Positions 19,365 to 32,142 of a stretch of 64,000 nucleotides of DNA are shown here, one piece after another. The position numbers and the translations under genes were made by a program. The DNA lies in NCBI RefSeq assembly GCF_041260155.1, contig NC_091947.1, forward strand, positions 36,156,032 through 36,220,031, in the 5' to 3' direction. Numbering within the stretch: position 1 is the first letter of the stretch; each line of letters begins with the position of its first letter. The notes beneath the pieces are model-generated. The model searched no databases and had not been told where the DNA came from. It was given only the letters and a program-made list of their open reading frames with translations. The DNA comes from Ptychodera flava. Its lineage: Eukaryota; Hemichordata; Enteropneusta; Ptychoderidae.

Positions 19365-19608
19365 CCCTCTCAGCCAACGGTGCTCAGCTACCCTTCCCCT
19401 CCCAGCCAACGGTGCTCAGCTACCCTTCCCCTCCCAGCCAACGGTGCTCAGCTACCCTTCCCCTCCCAGCCAACGGTGCTCAGCTACCCTTCCCCTCCCA
19501 GCCAACGGTGTTCAGCTACCCTTCCCCTCCCAGCCAACGGTGCTCAGCTACCCTTCCCCTCCCAGCCAACGGTGCTCAGCTACCCTTCCCCTCCCAGCCA
19601 ACGGTGCT
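19365..19608. repeat. Minisatellite, 32-bp C-rich unit, ~7.6 copies
   Basis: Units of CTCAGCTACCCTTCCCCTCC followed by CAGCCAACGGTG, almost identical (one T variant near 19510). Strong strand bias: pyrimidine-rich on +. Open in all + frames because of its composition, not because it codes. Confidence 0.95.
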
Positions 19609-19739
19609 ACTAGACGTGGTCATAAGATCAAAGGTGTTGATATCACTCAAAAGACTTATTGGGACTTATTTACATTGTAAAGTTAGCTTAATCCGAGGCA
19701 GTCAAATGTTGAAAAATGAATATGTCTAAAGGAACTTCC

Positions 19740-21060
19740 CGCTTGAATGAGCTCAGGGACGCCGGAAACCCCGCTTTGACGATGTCCTCAGTCACCAGTG
19801 TCCTCAAAGGACGAGATCAAAGCACCTTAGTTATCGCAATAATGTCTGTATTTCATGAGAATAAAGTTTAAGCACTACAAGTGCGCCATGTTGGCATATT
19901 ACGCGTAGTGAAACCTAACTCTGAAATACCTAACGATGTGCAGTGTATATCCTTCTTGAAGCGGTCTGTCGGGAGGATATATTATCGCCAAGCATGTAAG
20001 CGCTGCATGTAGTGTTCGAATAACGTGGATGACTGTTAAGGCTGATCTCAATGTTAGAAGTTTTCCAATTTTTTAAATGGCCAACTAATGCGTGATCATA
20101 AATTTAAAAATGTTTTTGAGTTAGCACACAGTAAGACGGCCTGTGGTCAGGTCTTCTTTAACTGTGATCTCAATGTTTTTCTGTGATGGTTTCATTTGTA
20201 TTTCCAGTTTTTTAATCATAGTAGTATAAATGTATGTGTGAATGTACAAGCTTCGTTCTACGTGCGTGACTCTATTGCTTTCTGTCATAAATAGTTGGTA
20301 TATAAAGTCTTAATGATGTTATTTCGTTTCATGTAGAATCCTTGACTTTTTTATTTCACAGATATCCACAGATATCCTGGTTATGAACAAGGGATCTTCA
20401 AATCCGGATTCAAAATGGACGACAGGTATTTGCTCGTTTATTTTCCTTGACAACGTCGACATATTATAACACTTTTCCTATTTAACATGTGTAGAAATCG
20501 GTTAATATCACAAACAGAAACATAATTCATTAATACAGGACAGTTTGAGCACAAATTCATGAGTGAGTTTTTATCATGAATAAAATCTATCTCACATTAC
20601 AACACGTCGTATGTCTTTTGTGTTAGATCGGGGTATAAACGTGATGGTATTAACATCTAGTTTATTGGAACATATACACATGATAACTACACATGATAAC
20701 CCTTCACACAGTAAAGGACATCGCCAAAATGCCTGTGAAAATATAACCCATATCCCGCAAAATATCTATAGGATAATATTATTGCAGTCCTCAACGATGA
20801 CTCCATAACGCAAAAACCAACCCGTTGCTTTCCAGAAACAACAGGTGTTTCAAATATTGTTAGGACTACTCGTGTCGATCTGTGGTGTTTTATCAGAGTA
20901 AATCTCAGGGCGGTGATGGTTAAAAAATAAATGTAGGACTGGTGTGGGGTGCCGGGTGACTGAGCGGATCACTCACTTCTTTCCAGTCTTTCAACTTTGG
21001 ATATTTACTTGAAGGGCATTGTGTGTTTATACATACATAGATACATATATACATACATAG
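19740..21060. other. Intergenic, nothing firm
   Basis: No gene supported. A stretch at about 20946-21000 (GGGTGACTGAGCGGATCACT) faintly resembles a tRNA-type promoter box in front of a microsatellite, as in some SINEs; too weak to call. Confidence 0.35.
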
Positions 21061-21061
21061 A

Positions 21062-21064
21062 TAC

Positions 21065-21133
<69 letters not shown>

Positions 21134-21149
21134 TTTATATTGTATGTTG

Positions 21150-21220
<71 letters not shown>
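21062..21220. repeat. (TA)n microsatellite
   Basis: About 155 bases of TA with a few single-base interruptions. Confidence 0.95.
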
Positions 21221-21223
<3 letters not shown>

Positions 21224-21249
21224 ATTTTCGTCTTTTACAAACGCGCTCG

Positions 21250-24180
21250 TAGGAGATGTGTGTGAGCGACGAGTGAGGGGACCTTTGAATGATACACTTG
21301 CAAATTATCTTGGGACAAGATCTTTCGCGAAATAAGTCTCTGTTTTGCTATTTTTTGTCATTTTATCGAGCTATGTATAGTCATTATCTTGGACTTTAAC
21401 TGATTTGTCTTCCACTTACCGCTGATAAAATATCTACGGTTTCTCTGTATCGAAACTTGGGCCAGTCGATACCGCTACACGTCAGTTTGGTAGTACCATA
21501 AGCAGTGGACAACGCAAGGGTTATATGGAGAAGTGTTCAAAACCTTTAGTGGGAAGTAAACACGTATCACCGGTGTCAGTGTTTGCAATTGCCCGTGTGC
21601 AAAGGTATGGTAATACAGGGTCATGATATGGTGATTTGAGATACAAGTTGACAATAGGCTTCCTCATGAGGTCATTTGTATGAACGCACCAGTAAATCTT
21701 CCCACTGTGTAACGATAAAGGTAATGCCATACCTCGCAAAACAAGACATTGTATAGTCGTACAGTGGACACGTGAAATTAAGTACTAGCAGGAAAAGAGA
21801 GTTAAAATATCACCTTTTTTGGCTGTAACTTGTCACTGCTGTTTGTCCCGTAGTTGACGACAGTGACGTCGATGACTGGTCGTAATAAAGTAACCGACTC
21901 TTTTATGTGAAAGATTAACAAATACAAGGAAGTGAATGTGGTCCACACCTTTACTGGTGGTCGATGTCACATCTTGATTTTCAGCACTTAATTCTACACA
22001 CAGACGCTTCTTTTCTAGTCTAAATGAACATCAACATTTTCCAATATGGCTGCTGTTCGGCCCTCACGAAAGGGTGGTTTACACAACCGTTCGTAAGTCC
22101 AAAGTTCCTGTGTAGAACTTTAGCGACGCGGTGAAACAAATATGAATATGTCAGCCAGCAATTGTTGTATCCGAAAGGTCGCCAAGGTAAAGTGGGTCGA
22201 ACTTTCAACTTTACTCCAGGTCAGTCTTGTGTTCAGTGTCCATCACGAGGCAGAAGGAAAGATTTCGGACTCATCGTTCTGTCCGGTTTGATGTGTAACC
22301 TTCGTCTTTCTGGTTGTAGTGTTATGTTGGAACTCAAACAAGTTACATTATTTGTTTTTTGCGACTTTGTGATTCTGGTTGTAGCAAGCTGTATGAATAC
22401 GATTACCTGGTCACTTTTCGCGTGGTCTAATGACGTCATGAAAGTTATTACACTGCTGCGTGTGTCTCTGGCGATGTGAATGTTACATCACTGACCAACA
22501 ATTTCTTCCCACAGCAGAATGTTGATTAAATTCAGGGGCAACCAACCAGCTTATTTCAAGAAATTGCAACTAAAGGTGTTTTAATTGTAAATACAGCATT
22601 TAAAAGAATTTTAGGCAAAATGACATTTTCAGGGGGAATTAAAAGCTATTTGCAACGGCCCTCCCATCACGATTTGAAAAGATTCCCTCCCCCACAAACA
22701 ATTTTCCGACTCCTTTCCCAACCACTAAAACTCCCTAGTAGGGCCCTTTTCCCAGAAAAAACTCCTACTGCCCTCTCATCAGCACATGATTTTGTCCTTT
22801 TAAGCAAAGTGTTCTATCTTTCAAATTCGTTACTGGATTCATTCCTTTTAACTTTGGATCAAAAAATCTCGCCCATAATCAACTCTGATTGACAGCGTAT
22901 TTTTATAAGTGAAGTTTTTGCTTGCGTAAACAAGTTGATGAAGTGTTGTTTATCGGTTAGCAAGAAGAAATCGCAAATGAAGAGATTTATTCTGAAATTT
23001 CGATTAATTGTTAATCTACACGTCACACGCAGTAGTGCACCAATAGGGGGACTCAACTGACCAATGAATCTGATGAATCGATAAGTTCAGCTTGCTTGCA
23101 GACTTACCCGTAGACTATCCGATGATAAGTCTAGCGGTTGGTTTTTCGTTTCCAAATGTGAAAATATAAAATATGTCCCAGCCCATTAACATAAAGATTC
23201 CCTCTAGCCGCCCAATGATAGCAGATCTGAAAATAAATGCACTCCCGTCACTGAAGCACAAACACCTTTTGGCACCAACAGCTTCATTGGCTGACCCTGT
23301 GAATTGCTCTTTGATAAACTATGTAGAATATAACAGATAGCAGATAACTGATCATCCAAGTTGTTCACTGTCTGCTGTGGTATAGTCATCTGTATTTTAA
23401 GGTCAATAATGTGCCTCGGGGACAGATATTCAGACTCTTACAGTATTGTAACTCTTTCCTGTATACCACATGTAGGACTCTCTTGGGCTAAGAAAAATTT
23501 TGGCCGTTTCAGTTTTTCGAAAATCGAAAAATTTATTTTCCCCATAAAGTTTACACAGGAAAGGTGGCCATTTTGAATTTTCAAATATCGATTTCCTAGT
23601 ACCAAATTTTGCATGGTAAACCCCTGTTTTTATTCTTGATTGATATGAAAGTTGCATTGAGGAAAGTTTTGGCAAAAGTTGAAGTCGTTCACTTTCAAGA
23701 CGCATACTATCTTAAGGTAAATCTCATCCAAGACTGTCTAATCGTGTATCCGTATTTTGAAAATTAATTTTGAAAATGCATATTTCGTTGTCAAAATGAA
23801 GATTGGCGGAATAAAGCTATCATCAATATTCTGTTATGAACAGACATCATTGTCATTGGCAACTTTAAGACGTAGTTATTGACCGTATCTAGGTTGAGAC
23901 GTTGTTAAGTAACTATCTATCAGGTATTGTACTAGGGATATTCTAAAAACTTGAATCTTATGAGGATATTTAAATCGTTTAGTGGTTTACAATTTACGTC
24001 TGGACCGGACTTTTTGTAAAACTCGCAAACTTCTAAACCATTCGGTATAAAAAAACAATAGAAAGAGGGTAATATAAAACACGTATTCATGTCAATACAT
24101 CGTAGAAATGAGCGCTACACAACAATACAGCTATCTGAACTTTATATATCCTACTCCCTGTGTAAAACAGTACAAGTACA
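21250..24180. other. Intergenic, nothing firm
   Basis: Short frames only. The C-rich block at 22640-22780 resembles the homopolymer-rich arms of the TTA-flanked elements elsewhere in the window, but no inverted partner was found. Confidence 0.35.
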
Positions 24181-24186
24181 TACGGA

Positions 24187-24190
24187 TTGG

Positions 24191-24258
<68 letters not shown>

Positions 24259-24277
24259 CATATATGTATATACATAC

Positions 24278-24351
<74 letters not shown>

Positions 24352-24355
24352 GTAT
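24187..24355. repeat. (TA)n microsatellite with central CATATGTATA break
   Basis: Two long TA runs separated by about 30 bases that include ATACATACATATG. Confidence 0.95.
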
Positions 24356-24369
24356 TAACTGTACAGAAG

Positions 24370-26840
24370 AGTAATAGGCTACAAGGCAACAGTCTTTATG
24401 TAAGCATAATATATTCTAAAGATTTTTCTTCCTAAGTGCATGTCGTGAAAAGGTCGATGTTCTAGATGGTCTTGTCCAAGAATTCCTGATAACCTCTATC
24501 GGGAAATGAAATGCTTCAAATGACAGGTGGAGTTATTTACTTGATTTGACCAAATACAGTTGTCTGCTATATTTTGCTTTGCCTGAAACTATATATCTTT
24601 ACTGGCCGAGTGGCGCTTTGCGTCGAAGTCATAATATCCCGTGTGGTTAGCAACATTATGTCACGGAATTAAGTACCTCGGGCCTCTGTGGGTGCCTCAG
24701 AGATGCTGATCGAGCGAGACTCTGTCTATCTGCTTTTATATTGGCAATAAGACAGCAGTACGAGGCAAATACACTGATGTCCATATCGCAATATTTGATT
24801 ATTGTGTACCAAGTACCAGGTACCACTGTCGGCGTCATGATAGATGGCCTACCTAAGACATGCGTCAACATCGCGATCACGCCAACTGAGGAAACCCAAT
24901 TTGTTAGGCCATGGTTTGACAATATTACTGCCTTAACTCCTGAATAAGAAACTTTAAGGGATATGTATTTGACGCCGTGCACTTCTTGTTTTACGCTTTT
25001 GTTTCACAGTTTGCAAGTCTTTGTTTTACTTAAAATGATTGACAGATAATTATACGTCCATAATCGGAAAAAGGAACTCTGCCTTTTTATGAAAATGAAG
25101 TTGTGTCTCTATATTAAAGGAGTCCAAGCAGTGTTGTTTCGTTTATGAGTTCCCGTGTGCATAAACATATCAAGCATGTAGTACAGCTACCATGCAATCT
25201 GTTATAAAAAATCCCATCTGACGTCCGTCACGCTTTGTCGAAGTGCTGAATGCCCGGAAAGGCATTTGTGAATGCGATCACTCCACTTTTGTGGGGTGAC
25301 CGTGTAGTGAAAGACAGACCAGGTCATGTGCCTGTCAAATGTATTTAGAATGTGATTAATATTTCAGATAGACGTGTAATACTAAAGTTAATTTAAACCA
25401 TATGCAATAAGTGAACGGAAATAATCACATATAGATGAAGTCATTCATCGATGGATGATGATCAATCTGGTTGAAGAATAACTCTGACAGTGATGAACTG
25501 CAAGGGAAAGACACCTTGATCCATGTACGTTGATGATTTGTATAGCTGATAATTTCTGAACAAGAGCACGGTGTACATCCCTGTCAACAATCGATCAAAC
25601 GTGAATAAGAAGAACAAAGCATTGTTTTCTTGGTTATCGTTTTATTACATACACTTTACCATAAACTTGATCGCTATGTAAATCAGTCTAATGTACTTCA
25701 CATTTTGTGACAGTTTTTCAAACGCATGGAAACATTCAATTGGTCCCAAGAAGCACTCAAAAATCCCCTCTCCAAAGGATGGAGGTTTGGATGATTTGCA
25801 CATTGCATGGTAAGGTATCAAAACAGGTGAAGGTTTCTGTGTACATGTATTGAGGTAAATCTGAAAGAGTTTATGCAAATCAAGATATATTTTCATGATT
25901 TGTTTATCAGCTTTTCTTCAAATCTGCATCGATGTTGAAACTGCACAATAGCAAAGACATGAGCTCTGGTCTATGAATACCGCTTTCTCTTTCCCTAACT
26001 AACAACCATACATATTGTTATAAAGTGGTTGCCAGCCCTCACAGGGAGACTTTACCAATTATTGGACCACTTCCAGAATTCTTCGTAGGCACAGTTGTGC
26101 ACAGACCCACTATTCACCAACCTTGTGATAAAACTTGAATGAAAAAGAGTACTGTCGCTTAAAGGGTGCTGTACCTTGTGACAAGTTTTTTTTTCAGTAT
26201 TCTGCTTCTCAGATGAACTACCGTGTCTGACCCTAATCCGTTTGTCATGCTGAAATTTCGAGTATTCTCTTTGTTAACACAGCTTGTATGTGTGTAGTGA
26301 TCATTGTTTATTGTTTACAAATGAATTCTATTCCGGACTTACATACAATTTTCAACAATAACTATGTAGATTATACTCATATTGGTTGTGTTGATATGCT
26401 AAATACTTGATTAAATAACAGTTTAGGGATTCAATGCAGAAAGTGTGGGGAGATCTCAAAACAAAGGTTCTGAAAAAATAGCCAAAAGATACAGCTTATG
26501 GAGCTTTAACACATTTTGAAGAATACTTCAAACATTACATTTTGATTTGCTACCAAATAGTCAAGATTAATTCTGGTGACATTTCCGTTCTTTCCGATGT
26601 TAGCTTCAGAGCTCACAAAGTTTGTATCTAGTTGTGGTAAGCTTAAGAGATGTTAAATAAATAATACACATTAAAATGAAATAAAACTTCTATTTGGTGA
26701 GATAAATGCTAAAACCATTACGACGAGGAACTATTTTGGGGACCTATTGTACAAATATATGTATAACTTGAGAATAAACAAAGCCATATGTGGAAGTCAA
26801 AACAGACACCTGTTGCATAGGTATTCTTCACATTATTGGA
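24370..26840. other. Intergenic upstream of the sulfatase gene
   Basis: No gene confirmed. A - strand frame at 24656-24982 has two hydrophobic stretches (NWVSSVGVIAMLTHVLG and SVFASYCCLIANI) but no recognised family, and the + strand is open there too; see findings. Confidence 0.35.
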
Positions 26841-26982
26841 ATGTTTACATCACATGATTGTTACGTCACCAGGTCAAAGTGCACAACATGGTAGGCGTAT
26901 CACTCATCCTTTCACATTCTCCTTGTGAACACAACAGTAGAAGTTTAAAGACTACAATTGCAACGTCACTTTGCAAGTAGCG
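26841..26982 (+). promoter_or_regulatory. Putative promoter/5' UTR of the arylsulfatase G-like gene
   Basis: The 140 bases before the start codon include TTACGTCA (26861-26868, CRE-like) and AGGTCAAAGTGCA (26871-26883, resembling a direct-repeat nuclear receptor site), three bases apart. No TATA box. Sites are inferred from consensus only; the transcription start is not visible. Confidence 0.25.
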
Positions 26983-27170
26983 ATGTCATTGCTAGCTTAT
27001 TGTGCAATCGTCTTCTCTGGCCTTTCATTCTCACAATCGGCACGTTCACCAAACTTTATTATTCTGTTCGGCGACGATGTGGCATGGGGTGACCTCGGCG
27101 CTAACTGGAACCCGAATAAAACCGCCTCAGATACACCAAATTTAGATCAGCTAGCCCAAAGTGGTGTAAG
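26983..27170 (+). CDS. ARSG: ARSG-like exon 1
   Basis: Signal peptide [20 protein letters not shown] and the metal-binding [14 protein letters not shown]. Ends GTAAG followed by donor GTAAGC, phase 2. Followed by a 4.6-kb intron. Confidence 0.9.
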
Positions 27171-30100
27171 GTAAGCAACATTTTCCAATCAGTATGAACA
27201 CAACAAACAAACAACCTTCTAAGGTTACACACAATATTAGTGTTTGCGTCATAAGCACATGACGAGCGACCTTTTATGTGGCACACAATCAAAGCGAATA
27301 TGCATCATCGATAATGACTCATTAGATTTGTATACCTCTTGATAATACATATTAATTGGCATAAATGAATAAAATCAGCCCTCTTTAAGCAATTGACAAT
27401 CCTCTGACACTTTTATATTGCACTAACAATTAGTAGAATGTCCAAAATTGCAAGATACATTGTCACTAGTAAACGACAGCGATAAATCTGTAGACACGTC
27501 CCATGGAACTTGAAAGGACAGTGGTTCATGCATAGATGGAGGTTTATCCATCGTTTATCAAACAAAACCACAATCGCATGTGGTTACTTGGTGGACAGTC
27601 CCTGTGATGCAGAAAAAAATCCTTGGTCACTGGGGTCGTCCAACCACAAGAGACTGTGATCAAAACCACGGGCACGTACGTGTACGTCGAAGTGGTTGCA
27701 GTCTGGTCATATGCTGGGAAATAGCGCTTAGTCAGGTGACCTAAGTTATGTGACAGGACTTGGCTGATTGAGGGCAGTGTCTGCTTCAGTTACACGGCCA
27801 AATATAGCCTTGGGGTGGTCACAATCACATTCTGAATATTTTTTACGATTGTAAATTTCAAATTTTTTTGCAAGTGGGTCATGATATACTTATTTGTTTC
27901 CTAAATAAACTGTAAGATTTATAATTATTTTTAGGTTTGACGAAGTCCGTTTAGAGGACTTTTTCGTTCATTACATCCATATAAATAAAGATTGTACACC
28001 ATAACCCAAACTACATATGGCTAAGTGATTAGCTGGTATTGCTAAGTGTTGCACATCATCTTGCAGTCTATTAGCAAAACACACAGGGTGTCAGCTAGGG
28101 ACTCATTTGGCTATATAGTTACATGTACATTTCCAACTGTTTCCCAGATCTGGGAAAATTGGTGTGTGAGTATTTTTGCCCACCGTAATCGACTGAGTCC
28201 TTCCTATTTACCATGTTTACAGTCCTACATATTTTATTACAAAAAGCAAGTCGAAAATCAATATCTGTTTGGTTGACCTTGAAATTTTGAAAGTCCTTGC
28301 CTCTGCAAGGACTTTTAAATTCATATTCCTTTTCAGTAAAAACAGCTGCCATTGCCAAAATGTAGACCAGGTAATATGGGCTTTTTGTGCTCATTTTACT
28401 GTTTTGGAGCAATTCGTGATATGGGCCACAGATAGATATGTATGCCACGTCCGTAACAGTTGTATCAGGTTTTTCTCATAACAAAGTAAAGATCTTACTG
28501 TTCTTTCTTGATCATGTTGATAGAGCGTTCAATATCCAGGGTCGTTCAATAAAGGGAACTTGCAGGGTATTTTCACCATTGCTAATCCTTTAAATGCCTT
28601 GTTCGGGAAATGAGGTGATTCCCCCCACCTTTTTATACAATCACTTTATTGCTCAACAACACACAGGGAGTGCGGTGAAGAAGACATTACAAAGCCCGGG
28701 GTTACATTCTCTGATTCCATTTTACTGTAGTCCGAATGAATGTAAATATTAGGGACCGTTCAGTTTTACGGCCTGGGGGGCGGCAAAATCTTGTCGCCGG
28801 TGTTCAAAAAAATGTAGACCCCCTGCTTTTTTCGTGAAAAAATGATGACCCCCTTTGTCAGACGAAAAAAATTGATGACCCCCCCCCTCCCCGGCGCTGA
28901 AAAGTAACCAAAACCCATTTGTCAAATTTACCCGCACGGTTTGGATTTGAACTCCGGTACGCGGCGCACTTTATTCGTGTAGCAGAGATGCCAGTGCACA
29001 AACTTCTCAGCCACATCCATGCAAACGTCTGTTAATTAGGACGAGTGTAAGGCAATTTTTAAGTTCATTTCCTTAGACAACTTATGTACATGCACATTGT
29101 ATATCGATCATGGCCGTTGCATGAAGTAAACTTTACTGGACAGGGCCTCTGAAGGCGTCCTGCCATTAAGATTGTCATGGGGTATTACAATAAAGTCAAT
29201 TTATTGTAGTGGGTCGCCGTAGGCGGCCCGCCGGTAAAGAGGGTCGATCATGGCCATTGCATGAAGTAAACCTAATTGGAGTAGGCCGCCAAATGCGTCT
29301 GCCCGTTAAGAGGGTCATCGGTAATACATAAAGTATATTTATTGTAGTGGGCCACCGAAGGCGGCCCGCCGGTAAAGAGGGTCGATCATGGCCATGGCAT
29401 AAAGTGAGCTTTATTGTAGGTATTATGTTTTTGAAAATGTGGTGACCCCCCTTTCCTACCAGTGAAAAAGCGATGACGCCCCTTCGCCGATTCCAAAATT
29501 ACGATGACCCCCCCCCCCCTGGATTTTGCCGCCCCCCCGGCCGTAAAAACTGAACGGTCCCTTATATGTCCTGTCAACACTTTACACTGGCAAGTTTTAA
29601 AAGGCGTGTCTTGCCAAAAATTGTGCCCGTAAAGTAGAAGTGACAGGTTTATGGCGGGCTTTGACTCAGGTGTTCCACTGTTGCGTGGTGAAAGCAAGAT
29701 ATTACAGAGAACACCACATTAACCCGTCAAGCCATTTAGCAAAATGCCTTGTGAGACAGGGAGTCATTTGGCCAGATAAATAAATTGACGATCAACTTCA
29801 GTGGTTGGGTACAGCAATTGCAAACACTAAAATCAGCGGGTAATCTCAATCGTTGTCAATTGTGAATTATTCTTCATTCGATTCAGTTTATTTTCTAAAA
29901 TACACCATGAGAGAAATGGTTTGTACCACTGTGCGATGTTTACGCAGCCTGTAGTATCAGTATCAATTTTATGGCCAGCGTTGGGCTTCCTGCTGACTTT
30001 TGTATTGACTTTTGTAAATGCAATAAAGACCTGACTTTTGTTGATAGAAGTTAAATTTGGATTACTATAAGCTTTCTATTTATCTTTAATCGTTATTCAA

Positions 30101-32079
30101 GAAATGGTTGAGTAAAACTTTTCTCATGAAAAGACGAAATTTATCACTTATATCGTTTTGTGTCGTAACTCTGAAATTTAATTACATATAATTTGTATCA
30201 CGGTATAGTGGTCAGAGTACCTCCTATTTGGGACCTGATGCCTGGGCATTGCTGCGATTTTGTTTCCTTGAGCAGTGTTCGTTTAGTTACTGTGTTAATC
30301 GTTGAAAATTGAAAAATATTCTAGACTGACTTTGGTTTTAAATTTAAGGCTTTAACGTCAAGCCAAATACTAACCAATTCAACATACACGAAGAACAAAA
30401 TTACACGCATCAAAAGTTTCAAATATACTACCTTGGAAGCGGTAACGCAGGTTATAAAATAGTCATCCGCTTAAAAGGGATAGTCATCATATTTTTTGGG
30501 GGTTCACTAATTTAGACACTGGCAGAACGATTTGATGGTCGAGCCTGGTCGTAATGGCTGAACCCTTCCATAATGCCAACGGAAGCTGGAATGGCGAACG
30601 CCAATATTGTTCCGGAAAGGGCTCTCTTCAGGGATACCCAGCGGCACAGTAAAATGGCAGAGAATTTGTAAACTATGGTACGCCAGTGTCTGTAGGTAGG
30701 CCTAGTTCAGGAACTCCTGAAGTTTCTTTGAAATTAGGTCACGGAGCACAAGTGAAGTTTCAACGATAACGCCCAGGGCCGAAAACTCTGCAACCGCGAA
30801 CTGTACTTCTGTAAAAGCGCAAGGAATCCAGTGAGATAGATGTAGGTATTCAGATCCCAAAGCTGGTTGGTTTTGGTCCACATCAACAAATCAACCAAAC
30901 TCACAGGGCTATATAAACAATTGCAACTAATATATCAAACTCTTATATATCTCAAAACACCCCATAAATATACTTTTCATGCATGTCATTAGTTTCTGCA
31001 GGGTTACTGGAAGAAACAAGTTTAAAGAGATAATTTCCAGTATAAACTTTTCTTTCTTTGGGCTTATGATTTTTTTCAATGCCAGAAATCTGTACAGTGC
31101 GATTCATTTTATCAAATTCTGGATCTGTAAGATGTAACGGTAAGAAATAGGCCCTGTTTTAATAAAACTTGTAGAGCAAGTAAAAATATCGAAAGAGTAC
31201 TGTATTTACATAATGTTGCATTGTATACATCAAACAATAGATCTGCAGCAACAACTCGAGGCATTTCTATACATAAGGCACAGGATGCGTGATTTATTTG
31301 GTAGTATCTTGGAGCGGAAATAAATGCATTGATTGGCCAGAAAGATAGAATGGCCATAAGGAGCATACTCACCATGTGAACTGCAAGGTGAAATGCACCT
31401 CCTCAGAATAGGGAGCTATTGTCAACCATTGAGATCAAAACTTTGTACTTGAACACAGTCCCTGCAGGGACCGTCACTTGACCTAGCTATTCCTGCCCGT
31501 AAAATAGTTGTATAGAGAAAACTGGGAAACTGTCACGTGACATTTTACTATTATGAAGACGGTTGTGACGTCATAGTTGACAACAGGAATTAGTCTTAAC
31601 AGGACGTTTCAGAATTACTCATAGTTGTCATAATTGTTATATCTTAAATATGCATCAAATTCTGTTGCATTGAAACTTTAAGAGAAAGAACAACCATATT
31701 CATCAATTGAAAAAGACCAAATGACTGTAACTATTTCCACCGGGTAATTCTTAATCTTTGCACGCAGATTTACTGATTTCCATGCAGCGGCGTCGGTGTG
31801 TTCTCCCTCCCGGGCATCTCTGCTGACTGCCCGTCTTGGTATCCGTAATGGCGTTACCAAACTGTTTTCATCATCTGCCGTAGAGGGACTTCCACTCAAT
31901 GAGACAACATTTGCTGAAGTGTTCAAAGCTGCAGGATACAACACTGCTATGATAGGTTTGTCTAAATATCATCGTAACATGTTACTTGAGAAAAACAAAC
32001 TTCTGTTACTTCCTTGCTCAATTGTCACAATCACTGACAGGCTGAATAGTGAAATAAGAGGAAATATATTATTTTGCGT

Positions 32080-32142
<63 letters not shown>

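Noticed and set aside
19303-19729. Pro/Ser/Leu-rich frames of 77-125 codons
   Set aside because: Produced by the 32-bp C-rich minisatellite.
26971-26982. Upstream TTG start for the sulfatase
   Set aside because: The ATG at 26983 gives a normal signal peptide; non-ATG starts are unlikely here.
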